A DNA stretch of 64,000 bases. Origin: Halomonas sp. Lineage in GTDB: Bacteria > Pseudomonadota > Gammaproteobacteria > Pseudomonadales > Halomonadaceae. This document shows, in pieces, positions 51,844 through 60,905 of this stretch (position 1 is the first letter of the stretch; each line of letters starts with the position of its first letter). Location of the stretch: assembly GCF_029263665.1 (NCBI RefSeq), contig NZ_JAJUFQ010000021.1, positions 1 through 64,000 on the forward strand, given 5' to 3'. Made by a program: the position numbers and the translations under genes. Below the pieces are notes generated by a model. That model saw only the letters and a program-made list of their open reading frames with translations. It was not told where the DNA came from and did not search any database.

Positions 51844-53655
51844 ATGATGGCACGCACGCTCAATCAAGACGTACTCAATCAAGACGTACGACAGTGGCTG
51901 GAACGTTTCGAATCATCCCTGGCACAGCGCGATATTTTACAGGTCATGTCTCTGTTCGGTGAGGAATGCTATTGGCGGGACCTCGTGGCCTTTACCTGGA
52001 ACCTCAAGACCATGGAGGGCAAGGACGAGATTCAGTCCATGCTCAATGCCACCTTGCCGGAGACCTGCCCCTGCAACTGGCAACTTGACGGCGATGCCAG
52101 TGAGGTAAATGGCGTCATCGAGGCATGGATCACCTTCGACACGGCGGTGGCCAGGGGGCGGGGGATGTTGCGCCTGAAAGATGGTCAGTGCTGGACGCTG
52201 CTGACCACCATGCAGGAGCTGAAGGATTATCCCGAGTCACTTGGCCTGCATCGCCCCATGGGGGCCAGGCATGGGGCCAACAAGCAACGCGAGACCTGGC
52301 TAGAGGCGCGTCAGCGTGAAGAGGCTGAGCTGGGTTATAGCCGTCAGCCCTATTGCGTCATCATTGGCGGCGGCCAGGGCGGTATCGGGTTGGCGGCCCG
52401 GCTGAAGCAACTGGATGTGCCGACCATCGTGATCGAGAAGAATCCTCGCGCTGGCGACTCCTGGCGCAACCGATACAAGTCGTTGTGCCTGCATGATCCG
52501 GTATGGTACGACCATCTGCCCTATATTCCTTTCCCCGAGAACTGGCCGATATTCGCGCCGAAGGACAAGCTCGGCGACTGGCTGGAAATGTACACCAAGG
52601 TGATGGAACTCAATTACTGGAGTTCCACGGAATGTGAAGGTGCCCGCTTTGACGAGGCCAGCGGCGAGTGGATCGTCAAGGTCAACCGCAATGGCGAGCA
52701 CATCACTCTGCGTCCACAACAGTTGGTATTGGCCACTGGCATGTCCGGCATGCCCAATGTCCCGAGCTTTCCCGGAGCGGAAACCTTTGAGGGCGAGCAG
52801 CATCATTCCAGCCGTCACCCCGGGCCGGATGCCTATCGCGGCAAGCGGTGCATTGTCGTGGGAGGCAACAACTCCGCCCATGACATCTGTGCAGCGCTGT
52901 GGGAACACGATGCTGATGTGACCATGCTGCAGCGGTCCTCCACGCATGTCGTGAAATCCGATTCGCTCATGGAGGAGGCGCTCGGGCCGCTTTATTCCGA
53001 AGAGGCCGTGCGCAATGGCATCAGCCATGACAAGGCCGACCTCATCTTTGCCTCGATTCCCTACAAGGTGCTGCCCGACTTCCAGCGACCGGCGTTCGAT
53101 GCGATTCGCGAACGCGATGCCGAGTTCTACCGCAAGCTGGAGAAAGCTGGCTTCCTGCTGGACTTTGGCGCAGACGATTCCGGTCTGTTCCTCAAGTACC
53201 TGAGGCGCGGATCCGGCTACTACATCGATGTAGGCGCCTGCGACCTGGTGGCCAATGGTGACATCAAGTTGCGCAGCGGTGTCAGCATCGAGCGTATCAA
53301 TCCACGCTCCGTGACCCTGACGGATGGCTCGGAGCTGCCTGCGGACTTGATCGTCTATGCCACCGGATACGGCTCCATGAACGGCTGGGCGGCCCGTATC
53401 ATCTCCCAGGAAGTGGCCGACAAGGTGGGCAAGTGCTGGGGGCTGGGCTCCGACACGCCCAAGGACCCCGGGCCCTGGGAAGGCGAGTTACGCAACATGT
53501 GGAAACCGACCCAGCAGCAAGCCTTGTGGTTCCATGGCGGCAACCTGCATCAGTCACGTCACTACTCCAAGTACCTGGCGCTGCAGCTCAAGGCCCGGAT
53601 GGAAGATATTCCGACGCCTGTCTATGGGCTGCAGGAAGTTCATCACCTGTCCTGA
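51844..53655 (+). CDS. Flavin-containing monooxygenase with SnoaL-like N-terminal domain
   Basis: The product has 603 residues. Residues 15-130 look like a nuclear-transport-factor-2/SnoaL-like domain (RDLVAFTWNLKTMEGKDEIQSML). The monooxygenase part has the FAD motif CVIIGGGQGGIGLAARLKQL near 175, the NADP motif GKRCIVVGGNNSAHDICAAL, and VYATGYGSMNG at the end of the family signature. The fusion resembles plant YUCCA-like and bacterial indole or trimethylamine-type enzymes; the substrate is not known. Two copies of a 15-bp unit (51859-51888) give LNQDV twice at the start. It is probably activated by the divergent sigma-54 regulator. Confidence 0.82.
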   Translation: MMARTLNQDVLNQDVRQWLERFESSLAQRDILQVMSLFGEECYWRDLVAFTWNLKTMEGKDEIQSMLNATLPETCPCNWQLDGDASEVNGVIEAWITFDTAVARGRGMLRLKDGQCWTLLTTMQELKDYPESLGLHRPMGARHGANKQRETWLEARQREEAELGYSRQPYCVIIGGGQGGIGLAARLKQLDVPTIVIEKNPRAGDSWRNRYKSLCLHDPVWYDHLPYIPFPENWPIFAPKDKLGDWLEMYTKVMELNYWSSTECEGARFDEASGEWIVKVNRNGEHITLRPQQLVLATGMSGMPNVPSFPGAETFEGEQHHSSRHPGPDAYRGKRCIVVGGNNSAHDICAALWEHDADVTMLQRSSTHVVKSDSLMEEALGPLYSEEAVRNGISHDKADLIFASIPYKVLPDFQRPAFDAIRERDAEFYRKLEKAGFLLDFGADDSGLFLKYLRRGSGYYIDVGACDLVANGDIKLRSGVSIERINPRSVTLTDGSELPADLIVYATGYGSMNGWAARIISQEVADKVGKCWGLGSDTPKDPGPWEGELRNMWKPTQQQALWFHGGNLHQSRHYSKYLALQLKARMEDIPTPVYGLQEVHHLS

Positions 53656-53966
53656 TCGGTACACGTGTGCGCGCCAGAGGTGACACCTGGCGTGGCAAGT
53701 GTATAGGCCGGTACCGTTTCGTGGACTCTCCATCATGTACAGGCCCCGGCAACATGCCGGGGCCTTCGTCATTCAGGCCTGTCGTTCCGGGCAGGTCATT
53801 CAGAACAGGTCGCGTTGGCTATCCATTCTGGCGAATGAGTGAACTTCCACGGACAGACAGAGTCGGCTGTGTGCTGGGCGCAATAAGGATTTCATCAGAA
53901 TGCCGCGTCCATGAGACGACCCTGACAATGCGGCCATTGCCTGGCCAACAACAAGAGACTCGTTAC
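53656..53966. other. Intergenic stretch after the monooxygenase
   Basis: No gene is evident in these 311 bases. GCCCCGGCA-ACA-TGCCGGGGC (53743-53763) forms a strong stem followed by CTTCGTCATTC and is probably the terminator of the monooxygenase gene. Confidence 0.5.
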
Positions 53967-54083
53967 ATGCTAAAAGCGAAGCTGTTCCTGCTGTTTACCC
54001 TGCTCGCAATGGGTACCATGATGTTGAATGGCTGCTCTCCCATTCCCGATCTTCCCGGCCCCATCGGCATTCCAGGGCTGTAG
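53967..54083 (+). CDS. Tiny lipoprotein, 38 residues
   Basis: The sequence MLKAKLFLLFTLLAMGTMMLNGC is a lipoprotein signal with lipobox MLNGC; cleavage before cysteine would leave a 16-residue proline- and glycine-rich peptide (SPIPDLPGPIGIPGL after the cysteine). There is no strong ribosome-binding site (ACAAGAGAC is about 10 bases upstream). Such short lipoproteins are often overlooked; function is not known. The 280 bases to the next gene carry nothing else that I recognise. Confidence 0.55.
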   Translation: MLKAKLFLLFTLLAMGTMMLNGCSPIPDLPGPIGIPGL

Positions 54084-54365
54084 GTCTGTTTGAATGCCGA
54101 AGTACCAGGTCCTTGCAGGCCGTTTCAGCTGTCGGCAGGCCGTCTTGGGCGTTTGCGGACACACCTTATTACTCAACATGCATAATGAGCTGTCTGATTT
54201 TCCGATATGGTGATTACCAGACAGCTTGAACGAGTTGTCTAGTAGTGCTTTGCCCAGTAAAGGAATGACAACCATCATGTCATTCCTTTCTTGTTCAATG
54301 TCCTGAAGGATCCTGGCTCCGATCCATGATCCAAGAGATCCGTTATCCACGGGAGGACAGGTAGC

Positions 54366-55265
54366 ATGTCGATCAGGCCTATCTATGGTGAAGGAGGCGT
54401 TCGTTCGCGGGACTCGCATACCGAGTTCATGCACAGGTCGTCCTGGGTCGATGCTTCCATTACCCTCGACCGCCGGCGCTGGGTGTGTGATGAAACGGAG
54501 CTGCACTGGACCGCTCCACAGCACGTGATCATCCTGACCGAACAGGGCAGAACCTCGCGCACGCGAATCCAGGCCGGGGGCTCATTGGTATACGACGGCG
54601 AAGACCGTCCTGGGGCGGTTTCCTTCGTGCCTGCGGGGGTGGAGCGGGAAGGCATGTATCAAAATGCCGATCTGACATACAGCGCGCTGTGGATCGACCC
54701 GGATTGCCAGGTTCCTGGATGCGAGAAGCTGGCGCACTTGCCTACCATGGTGAACGGCAGCGATACGGTGATCGAGACACTGCTGCGTTGCCTGTTCACG
54801 GAACTGGCGGCGGGACATCAGCCTGATTCCGCGTATATCGAACATCTGGCCGTACTCGCTGCGCTGCGCGTGTCGTCTTCACTGGCAAGTGCGCAGAACG
54901 TACCGCTGTCGCCGGTATTGCGGCATGCACCGTTGCATCGTCGTACCCTGGCGCGAGTGGATGACTTCATCGAGGCGCATATGGATGGCGATATCTCTCT
55001 GTCCGATCTTGCCGCCCTTGCCGACATGCCCGTGGATACCTTCGCTCGACGCTTTCGATCTGCGACGGGACAGGCACCCTACGCTTATGTGATAGAACGG
55101 CGCATCGCTCGAGCCAGGCAGCTGTTGGCCACGACCAATACACCCATCGGTCAGCTGGCGCTGTCACTGGGGTTCTCCAGCCAGAGCCACTTCACTACCA
55201 CGTTTCGGCGTCTGAATGGCATGACACCGAGAACCTTCCGCGCGCAGTTCCTTCCCGGCGGGTGA
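54366..55265 (+). CDS. AraC-family transcriptional regulator
   Basis: The product has 299 residues. The N-terminal half is a cupin-like sensor (WTAPQHVIILTEQGRTSRTRIQAGG, then SFVPAGVEREG). The C-terminal double helix-turn-helix reads ISLSDLAALADMPVDTFARRFRSATGQAPYAYVIERRIARA and IGQLALSLGFSSQSHFTTTFRRLNGMTPRTFRAQF. It precedes the PaoABC-type operon by 240 bp in the same direction and may control it. The inducer is unknown. Confidence 0.82.
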   Translation: MSIRPIYGEGGVRSRDSHTEFMHRSSWVDASITLDRRRWVCDETELHWTAPQHVIILTEQGRTSRTRIQAGGSLVYDGEDRPGAVSFVPAGVEREGMYQNADLTYSALWIDPDCQVPGCEKLAHLPTMVNGSDTVIETLLRCLFTELAAGHQPDSAYIEHLAVLAALRVSSSLASAQNVPLSPVLRHAPLHRRTLARVDDFIEAHMDGDISLSDLAALADMPVDTFARRFRSATGQAPYAYVIERRIARARQLLATTNTPIGQLALSLGFSSQSHFTTTFRRLNGMTPRTFRAQFLPGG

Positions 55266-55504
55266 GTTCATTCATGAGTCTTGCCTGGTTCGTCCCCCGA
55301 GCCTTGCTCAAGTTTGTTCCTGAATATTGCCGGAATTTATTCCTGAATACTGATAGTTCCTCCGCTTTCCTGAAAGAACCCAAAGGGATTCCTGCCTAGG
55401 CTGCCAAAGGGTGGGCTTCGTGCTCTGCCCACGAGTTCTTGTGGATACATGACGGGGCCCGCGTATCACCGCTGGACCAATCACCACTAGCCCAGGATGA
55501 TCCG

Positions 55505-56182
55505 ATGACCGACCAAGATGACAATGCCGGGCCGACGCGTCGCAGTGTGCTCAAGGCGGGGATCGCCGCCAGTTTCCTGTGCGCAACGGGGCTGCGGCCG
55601 GGTGAACAACAGGCGCAGGCAGAAGCTGCTCGCACCGCGGGAACCGCTAGCGGCAACGCCGCCGCGATCACGCCTGTGTCGACGCACCTGCGTATCAATG
55701 CGTGTGAAGTGACGCTCGATCTTGACCCCCGCACGACACTGCTCGATGCCTTGCGTCATCAACTGGCGCTGACCGGCTCGAAGAAAGGCTGTGACCATGG
55801 CCAGTGCGGCGCGTGCACGGTGCTGATCAATGGCCGCCGCATCAATGCCTGCCTGACACTGGCGGTCATGCATGATGGCGATGAGATCACCACGATCGAG
55901 GGGCTGGCCGAACCCGGTGTCCTGCATCCCATGCAGGCGGCTTTCGTTGCCCGGGATGGTTTCCAGTGTGGTTATTGCACACCGGGGCAGATCTGCTCTG
56001 CCGTGGGCATGCTGGATGAAGCCGAAGCCGGCTGGCCGAGCCATGTGAGCCAGGACGTCACCGCCACGACGGTGGAACTGAGTGATGCCGAGATCCGTGA
56101 GCGCATGAGCGGCAACCTTTGTCGCTGTGCCGCCTATCCGAACATTGTCGCGGCGATCCGCGACGTGGCCGAGGAGGCATGA
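55505..56182 (+). CDS. paoA: Aldehyde oxidoreductase, iron-sulfur subunit (PaoA/YagT-like)
   Basis: The start at 55505 lies just before a twin-arginine signal (TRRSVLKAGIAASFLCATG). The product has 225 residues. It has GCDHGQCGACTVLINGRRINACLTLAVMHDG for the plant-type 2Fe-2S cluster and QCGYCTPGQICS plus GNLCRCAAYPNIV for the second cluster. In E. coli PaoABC this subunit passes electrons from molybdenum to the flavin and the complex is periplasmic. Genes B and C follow within a few bases, so they form one operon. Confidence 0.87.
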   Translation: MTDQDDNAGPTRRSVLKAGIAASFLCATGLRPGEQQAQAEAARTAGTASGNAAAITPVSTHLRINACEVTLDLDPRTTLLDALRHQLALTGSKKGCDHGQCGACTVLINGRRINACLTLAVMHDGDEITTIEGLAEPGVLHPMQAAFVARDGFQCGYCTPGQICSAVGMLDEAEAGWPSHVSQDVTATTVELSDAEIRERMSGNLCRCAAYPNIVAAIRDVAEEA

Positions 56183-56185
56183 GTC

Positions 56186-57172
56186 ATGCAGCCATTCTCC
56201 TATGAACGTGCCGAGGACGAGCAGCAAGCGGTGGCCATGGCATCCTCTCATCCAGAAGCCAGGTTCATCAGCGGTGGAACCAACCTGCTCGACCTGATGA
56301 AGCTGGGGGTCGAGCGGCCAACGCATCTGATCGACATCAGCCGTCTGCCGCTGGCCAGGATCGAGACGACCGAGAACAACGGCCTGCGTATCGGGGCACA
56401 GGTGCGTAACAGTGACCTGGCCGCGCATCCCCAGGTGCGCTCGCGTTACCCGCTGTTGGCACAAGCACTGCTGGCGGGTGCCTCAGGGCAGATCCGCAAC
56501 AAGGCATCCACGGCTGGCAACCTGCTGCAACGTACACGCTGCTACTACTTCTACGACCGCAACATGCCTTGCAACAAGCGCGAGCCGGGGTCCGGCTGTG
56601 CGGCACTCGAAGGCTTCAATCGCATGCATGCCGTGCTGGGGGGCAGCGAAGCCTGCATTGCCGTTCACCCCTCCGACATGGCGGTGGCCATGGCCGCGCT
56701 GGATGCCAGCGTCGAAACGCTGAGTGCCGATGGCAATGAGCGGCGCATACCGCTTGCCGAGCTGCACCAATTGCCGGGTGAAGATCCTCACGTGGAAACA
56801 TCGCTGGCCCATGGCGAAATGATCACGGCAGTGACATTGCCGCCGCCACCGGCTGGCCGCCAGCTCTATCGCAAGGTGCGCGATCGTGCTTCCTATGCCT
56901 TTGCTCTGGTGTCGGTCGCCATCATCGCCAACGCGAGTGGTGGCCGTATCGAGCATGCACGCATCGCCATGGGAGGCGTTGCCGCGAAGCCGTGGCGCAC
57001 GCGGGACATCGAGCAGGCATTGTCGGCTGCACCCGCCAGCGCGCGGACCTGCAGTGAAGCTGCCGAGGCCGCGCTTGAAGGGGCCCAGGGATATGGCGGT
57101 AACGACTTCAAGATTCCATTGGCCAAGCGGACGTTGCGACACACGTTGGCAACGGCCATCGAACCGGTGTGA
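56186..57172 (+). CDS. paoB: Aldehyde oxidoreductase, FAD-binding subunit (PaoB/YagS-like)
   Basis: The product has 328 residues. It begins MQPFSYERAEDEQQAVAMA and has the FAD motif ARFISGGTNLLDLMK and QIRNKASTAGNLLQRTRC. The insert RTRCYYFYDRNMPCNKREPGSGCAALEG carries the cysteines of the extra 4Fe-4S cluster known from PaoB, distinguishing it from ordinary xanthine dehydrogenase subunits. It starts 3 bases after paoA stops and is followed by paoC 8 bases on. Confidence 0.87.
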   Translation: MQPFSYERAEDEQQAVAMASSHPEARFISGGTNLLDLMKLGVERPTHLIDISRLPLARIETTENNGLRIGAQVRNSDLAAHPQVRSRYPLLAQALLAGASGQIRNKASTAGNLLQRTRCYYFYDRNMPCNKREPGSGCAALEGFNRMHAVLGGSEACIAVHPSDMAVAMAALDASVETLSADGNERRIPLAELHQLPGEDPHVETSLAHGEMITAVTLPPPPAGRQLYRKVRDRASYAFALVSVAIIANASGGRIEHARIAMGGVAAKPWRTRDIEQALSAAPASARTCSEAAEAALEGAQGYGGNDFKIPLAKRTLRHTLATAIEPV

Positions 57173-57180
57173 GGTGTGGC

Positions 57181-59445
57181 ATGACGGACAGCATGAATGA
57201 AGCACAGCAAGGCGCCATCGGTCAGCCTGTTGAGCGTGTCGATGGCCCCCTGAAAGTCACGGGCCGCGCCACCTATGCCTATGAACATATCGATGGCAGG
57301 GCACCTGCCCATGGCTACATGCTGGGTGCGGCCATTGCCAAGGGGCGCATTGCTGGCATCGATACCACAGCCGCAGAGCAGGCGCCGGGGGTGTTGCATG
57401 TCATGACCCACCGCAATGCGCCTGCTCAGGCCGAGTTCGGGCCTCCTGTCAGTGCTGAAGTCTTCACCCGGGCGCGCCCTGTGCTGGCCAGTGATCGCAT
57501 TCGCTATTACGACGAGCCCGTGGCACTGGTGGTGGCGGAAAGCTTCGAAGCGGCGCGTGCGGCGGCGGCATTGATCGAAGTACGTTACGAGAAAGAGGCG
57601 GGTGTCTTCGATCAGGAGGCGCATCTTGACGATACCTATGCGCCTGAGATGGCCAATGCCGGTAACGAGACGGACAGCGCCGTGGGCAATTTCGATGAAG
57701 CCTTCTCTACTGCTGAAGTCCAGATCGATGTCACTTACCGCACGCCCTATGAGCATCACAATCCCATGGAGCCCCATGCGACGCTGGCTATCTGGCATGG
57801 AGACGAGGTGACCATCCACACGTCGGCCCAGACGCTGGCCAACTATCAGGTTGGGCTGGCCAATACCCTGGGTATTCCGGCTGAGCGGGTACGGGTGATC
57901 AGCCCTTTCATTGGCGGTGGCTTCGGCACCAAGCTGATCGTGCATGCGGATACGGTGCTGGCGGCACTTGCTGCGCGAGTGCTGAAGCGTCCGGTGAAGA
58001 TGGCACTGACACGTCAGCAGATGTTCGCCAATACCGGCTATCGGGCCCAGATGATCCAGCGTGTGCGTTTCGGCGCGCAGGCGGATGGGCGTCTCACCGC
58101 CATCGGACATGATGTCAATTCCGCGACCTCGAACTTCGAGGAATTCTGCGAGCAGACGGCAGCGTTCACTCGCTCATTGTACGCGGCGCCGAATCGCCTC
58201 ACCCGTCACCGCCTGGTGGGGGTCGACCTCAACCGTGGCGAGTGGATGCGCTCTCCCGGCGAAGCGCCCGGCATGCTGGCCTTCGAATGTGCCATGGATG
58301 AACTTGCCGAGCGTCTTGAGCTCGATCCCATCGCCTTGCGCATACGCAATGAACCTGACGAGGACCCGGAGCGCGGCGTGCCTTTTTCGACCCGTAATCT
58401 TGTCGCCTGCATGGAAGAAGGTGCGCGCCGTTTCGGCTGGGAGAAGCGGCGCGCAACGCCGGGTCAGCTTCGCGAGGGCCGCAAGCTGATCGGCTATGGC
58501 ATGGCGGCAGCGATTCGACCGAACTACATCGGTGCCGCCACCGCCAAGGTCGAGATCAATGCCAAGGGGCGGGTAACGGCGCGTCTCGACATGACCGACA
58601 TCGGCACGGGCACCTACACCATCCTGACCCAGGTGGCGGCCGAGACCCTGGGCGTGCCGTTGTCCGCGGTCAAGGTCGAACTCGGTGACAGTCGCTTTCC
58701 GCTTACTGCCGGTTCTGGCGGATCATGGGGGGCGGCAAGCTCCGGGACAGCGTTGTACCGGGCCTGTCTCGCCATCAAGGAGCAGATTCTCGAACTCGCC
58801 AGTACCCATGCAGAATCCCCGCTGCGTGGCATAGACCTGGCGCAGGCAAGCTTTATCGAAGGCAGGCTCGAGGTGGGAGAGCGCCACGAGCGCCTGGGCG
58901 CGCTGATGCGCAGAATTGCCCCACAAGGACTTGAAGCCGAAGGCTCGGTGGCGTCCTTCCGGGACAGCGAGTCCTACCAGAACTATTCCCAGCATGCCTA
59001 TGGTGCTCACTTTGCCGAAGTCGAGGTCGATGGCGACACGGGGGAAATTCGTCTGCGTCGCATGCTGTCAGCGATCGGGGCCGGGCGCATTCTCAATCCT
59101 CAGACAGCCCGCTCGCAGATTCTTGGTGGCATGACCTGGGGCATCGGGGCGGCACTGATGGAAGAGAGTCACCTGGATCCGCGCCATGGCTGTTTCATCA
59201 ATCATGATCTGGCGGAATATCACGTTCCGGTCAATGCCGATATCCGGGACCTGGAGGTGGTCTTTCTTGAAGAGCGCGATGAAAGGGCCAATCCATTCGG
59301 TTCCAAGGGGTTGGGGGAACTGGGTGTCTGCGGCGTCGGAGCAGCGGTTGCCAATGCCATCTACAACGCCTCCGGGGTAAGGGTGCGGGAGTTTCCGATT
59401 ACGCTGGACAAGCTGTTGCCCGGCCTGCCGGCGATGGAAGCATGA
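57181..59445 (+). CDS. paoC: Aldehyde oxidoreductase, molybdopterin subunit (PaoC/YagR-like)
   Basis: The start at 57181 follows GAGGTG. The product has 754 residues. Molybdenum-cofactor-binding segments include PFIGGGFGTKL and AGSGGSWGAASSG, and the catalytic glutamate lies in SKGLGELGVCGVGAAVANAI near the C-terminus. The complex oxidises aldehydes, such as aromatic ones, to acids. A paoD/XdhC-type maturation chaperone is not found next to it, so one must be encoded elsewhere. The molybdenum cofactor is probably the cytosine dinucleotide form (family knowledge). Confidence 0.88.
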   Translation: MTDSMNEAQQGAIGQPVERVDGPLKVTGRATYAYEHIDGRAPAHGYMLGAAIAKGRIAGIDTTAAEQAPGVLHVMTHRNAPAQAEFGPPVSAEVFTRARPVLASDRIRYYDEPVALVVAESFEAARAAAALIEVRYEKEAGVFDQEAHLDDTYAPEMANAGNETDSAVGNFDEAFSTAEVQIDVTYRTPYEHHNPMEPHATLAIWHGDEVTIHTSAQTLANYQVGLANTLGIPAERVRVISPFIGGGFGTKLIVHADTVLAALAARVLKRPVKMALTRQQMFANTGYRAQMIQRVRFGAQADGRLTAIGHDVNSATSNFEEFCEQTAAFTRSLYAAPNRLTRHRLVGVDLNRGEWMRSPGEAPGMLAFECAMDELAERLELDPIALRIRNEPDEDPERGVPFSTRNLVACMEEGARRFGWEKRRATPGQLREGRKLIGYGMAAAIRPNYIGAATAKVEINAKGRVTARLDMTDIGTGTYTILTQVAAETLGVPLSAVKVELGDSRFPLTAGSGGSWGAASSGTALYRACLAIKEQILELASTHAESPLRGIDLAQASFIEGRLEVGERHERLGALMRRIAPQGLEAEGSVASFRDSESYQNYSQHAYGAHFAEVEVDGDTGEIRLRRMLSAIGAGRILNPQTARSQILGGMTWGIGAALMEESHLDPRHGCFINHDLAEYHVPVNADIRDLEVVFLEERDERANPFGSKGLGELGVCGVGAAVANAIYNASGVRVREFPITLDKLLPGLPAMEA

Positions 59446-59489
59446 CAACACTTGACTACTCGCTGGCTGGTGCTGGTTGCCGGCCGGGG

Positions 59490-59585
59490 GTGAAAGAGGT
59501 GAAGGATGGGGTGAAAGCGGGGCAAGAGAGACGATGAGAAGGAAAGGTGGGAGAGAAAAGACAGGAAAGGAGAGATAGAAAAGAA
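59490..59585. repeat. Long polypurine tract
   Basis: Over about 95 bases the plus strand is almost wholly purine (repeated GAAAGG, GAGAGA, AAGGAGAG stretches), with only a few T and C. It follows the paoC stop at a distance of 45 bases. Such tracts can form triplex DNA. The 59446-59752 gap contains this and the next repeat but no gene. Confidence 0.8.
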
Positions 59586-59663
59586 TATTTTCCCTGACAT
59601 CAGGAATTCATGGCACATCCCGTGGTCCGATTTCGATGCATTGAATATTGGACAAGGCGTTGG

Positions 59664-59738
59664 TTGTTGAGCATGACGTCGACTGTTGAGAACGCGTCGA
59701 GTGCTGAGCAGAACGTTTAGTGTTGAACAAGCACGACG
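59664..59738. repeat. Four ~19-bp imperfect tandem repeats
   Basis: Units start at 59664, 59683, 59701 and 59720 (for example TTGTTGAGCATGACGTCGA and GTGCTGAGCAGAACGTTTA). They share TGTTGAG-N4-CGTCGA and end just before the acyltransferase gene. Confidence 0.75.
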
Positions 59739-59752
59739 GGTCACGGGAACCC

Positions 59753-60811
59753 ATGAAACAAATCGAAGAAATCTACTGGCTGCGCTTCTACGGCTGTCTG
59801 GCGGTTTTTGCCTTTCACCTGATCGATCGTATCGAGCGCAATTATCTTGATCACCTGGCGCTGGATATCGCACGCATTCCCACCGTGCTGGGCACGCCGA
59901 TCTTCATCTTCATCTCGATCTTCCTGCTGGCGATCCGCTATGGCAACGACACGCCGCGCGATTTCCTGGCCAAGCGCTGCAAGTACGTGATGGTGCCTTA
60001 CCTCGTCTACGGTACGGTCTACTCCAGCGCTGAATACGTGCGGCTACTGGCTTCCGGCGAACATGTCAGCATCATGGCACACATGAGGGAATATCTGGTC
60101 TTTGCCGGTTGGCATGGCTATTTCCTGGTCATTGCCATGCAATTCTATGTGCTGTTCTGGCTGTACCAGCGTTTCCAGTTACATCGTTGGCTGTGCTCCG
60201 GCCCCGGGCTACTGGTCGGTGCTGCGATCAGCATGGGATGGTGGGCCCTGTTCCGCTGGCAGGAGATAGAGACGCCGGGCTACCTGCACTGGATTGCCCC
60301 ATTCGGCTGGCTGTATCTGTTCTGCCTCGCCATCCTGCTGGCCCGGTATTACCCTGACCTGCGTTCGCAACCCTGGCTGCGCCGCTTTGCCCATCCCGGT
60401 TGGCTGCTGGCGCTGCTGGCCGCAATCCTGTTCTTCGCCGCGCGCGGTGATCTGATGTTTTCGTCCAAGGAAACCTGGGTCGTCCCCTTGTTCATCGTCT
60501 TCATGCTCTGGGCCTTGCCATGGCTTGCCGGGAAGGTGACTACCTCCCTGGTCATGGCGATCAATGCCTCGTCTTTCGGCATCTACCTGGCCCACCCGCT
60601 GTTCTTTTCCGTGGTGGATTTCGTGCGCTGGCAGGTCTCCATGCCACTGTGGCTCTACGTGATTGCCCTGGCGGTTGTGGGCATGGCTGGCTCGATCCTG
60701 CTTAATCGACTTGCCAACCGGGCCGACTGGAGCGCCATGCTATTGGGCCGACAGCTAGCGACAGCCAGGCCCGAGCAGGCCGGGCGAGCGTATGTGTTGG
60801 CTGCGTCGTAG
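59753..60811 (+). CDS. Acyltransferase-3 family membrane protein
   Basis: The start at 59753 is taken at MKQIEEIYWLRFYGCLAVFAFHL, where the first transmembrane helix of the family begins with its conserved arginine and histidine; upstream in-frame codons are in the tandem repeat. The product has 352 residues with about ten transmembrane helices, ending FGIYLAHPLFFSVVDF. Family members O-acetylate polysaccharides, or export them. The substrate is unknown. It is probably monocistronic, with a terminator at 60842. Confidence 0.8.
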   Translation: MKQIEEIYWLRFYGCLAVFAFHLIDRIERNYLDHLALDIARIPTVLGTPIFIFISIFLLAIRYGNDTPRDFLAKRCKYVMVPYLVYGTVYSSAEYVRLLASGEHVSIMAHMREYLVFAGWHGYFLVIAMQFYVLFWLYQRFQLHRWLCSGPGLLVGAAISMGWWALFRWQEIETPGYLHWIAPFGWLYLFCLAILLARYYPDLRSQPWLRRFAHPGWLLALLAAILFFAARGDLMFSSKETWVVPLFIVFMLWALPWLAGKVTTSLVMAINASSFGIYLAHPLFFSVVDFVRWQVSMPLWLYVIALAVVGMAGSILLNRLANRADWSAMLLGRQLATARPEQAGRAYVLAAS

Positions 60812-60841
60812 CGGGATTGGTTTATCCGACGGAATGAAGTA

Positions 60842-60868
60842 AAGAAACCGCCCATAGGGCGGTTTCTT
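60842..60868. terminator. Bidirectional terminator
   Basis: AAGAAACCGCCC-ATA-GGGCGGTTTCTT is a perfect 12-bp stem with A- and T-rich ends between two convergent genes. Confidence 0.85.
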
Positions 60869-60905
60869 GTTGCTCGAAATACTGATGAATACCGGGCTGT
60901 CGAAC

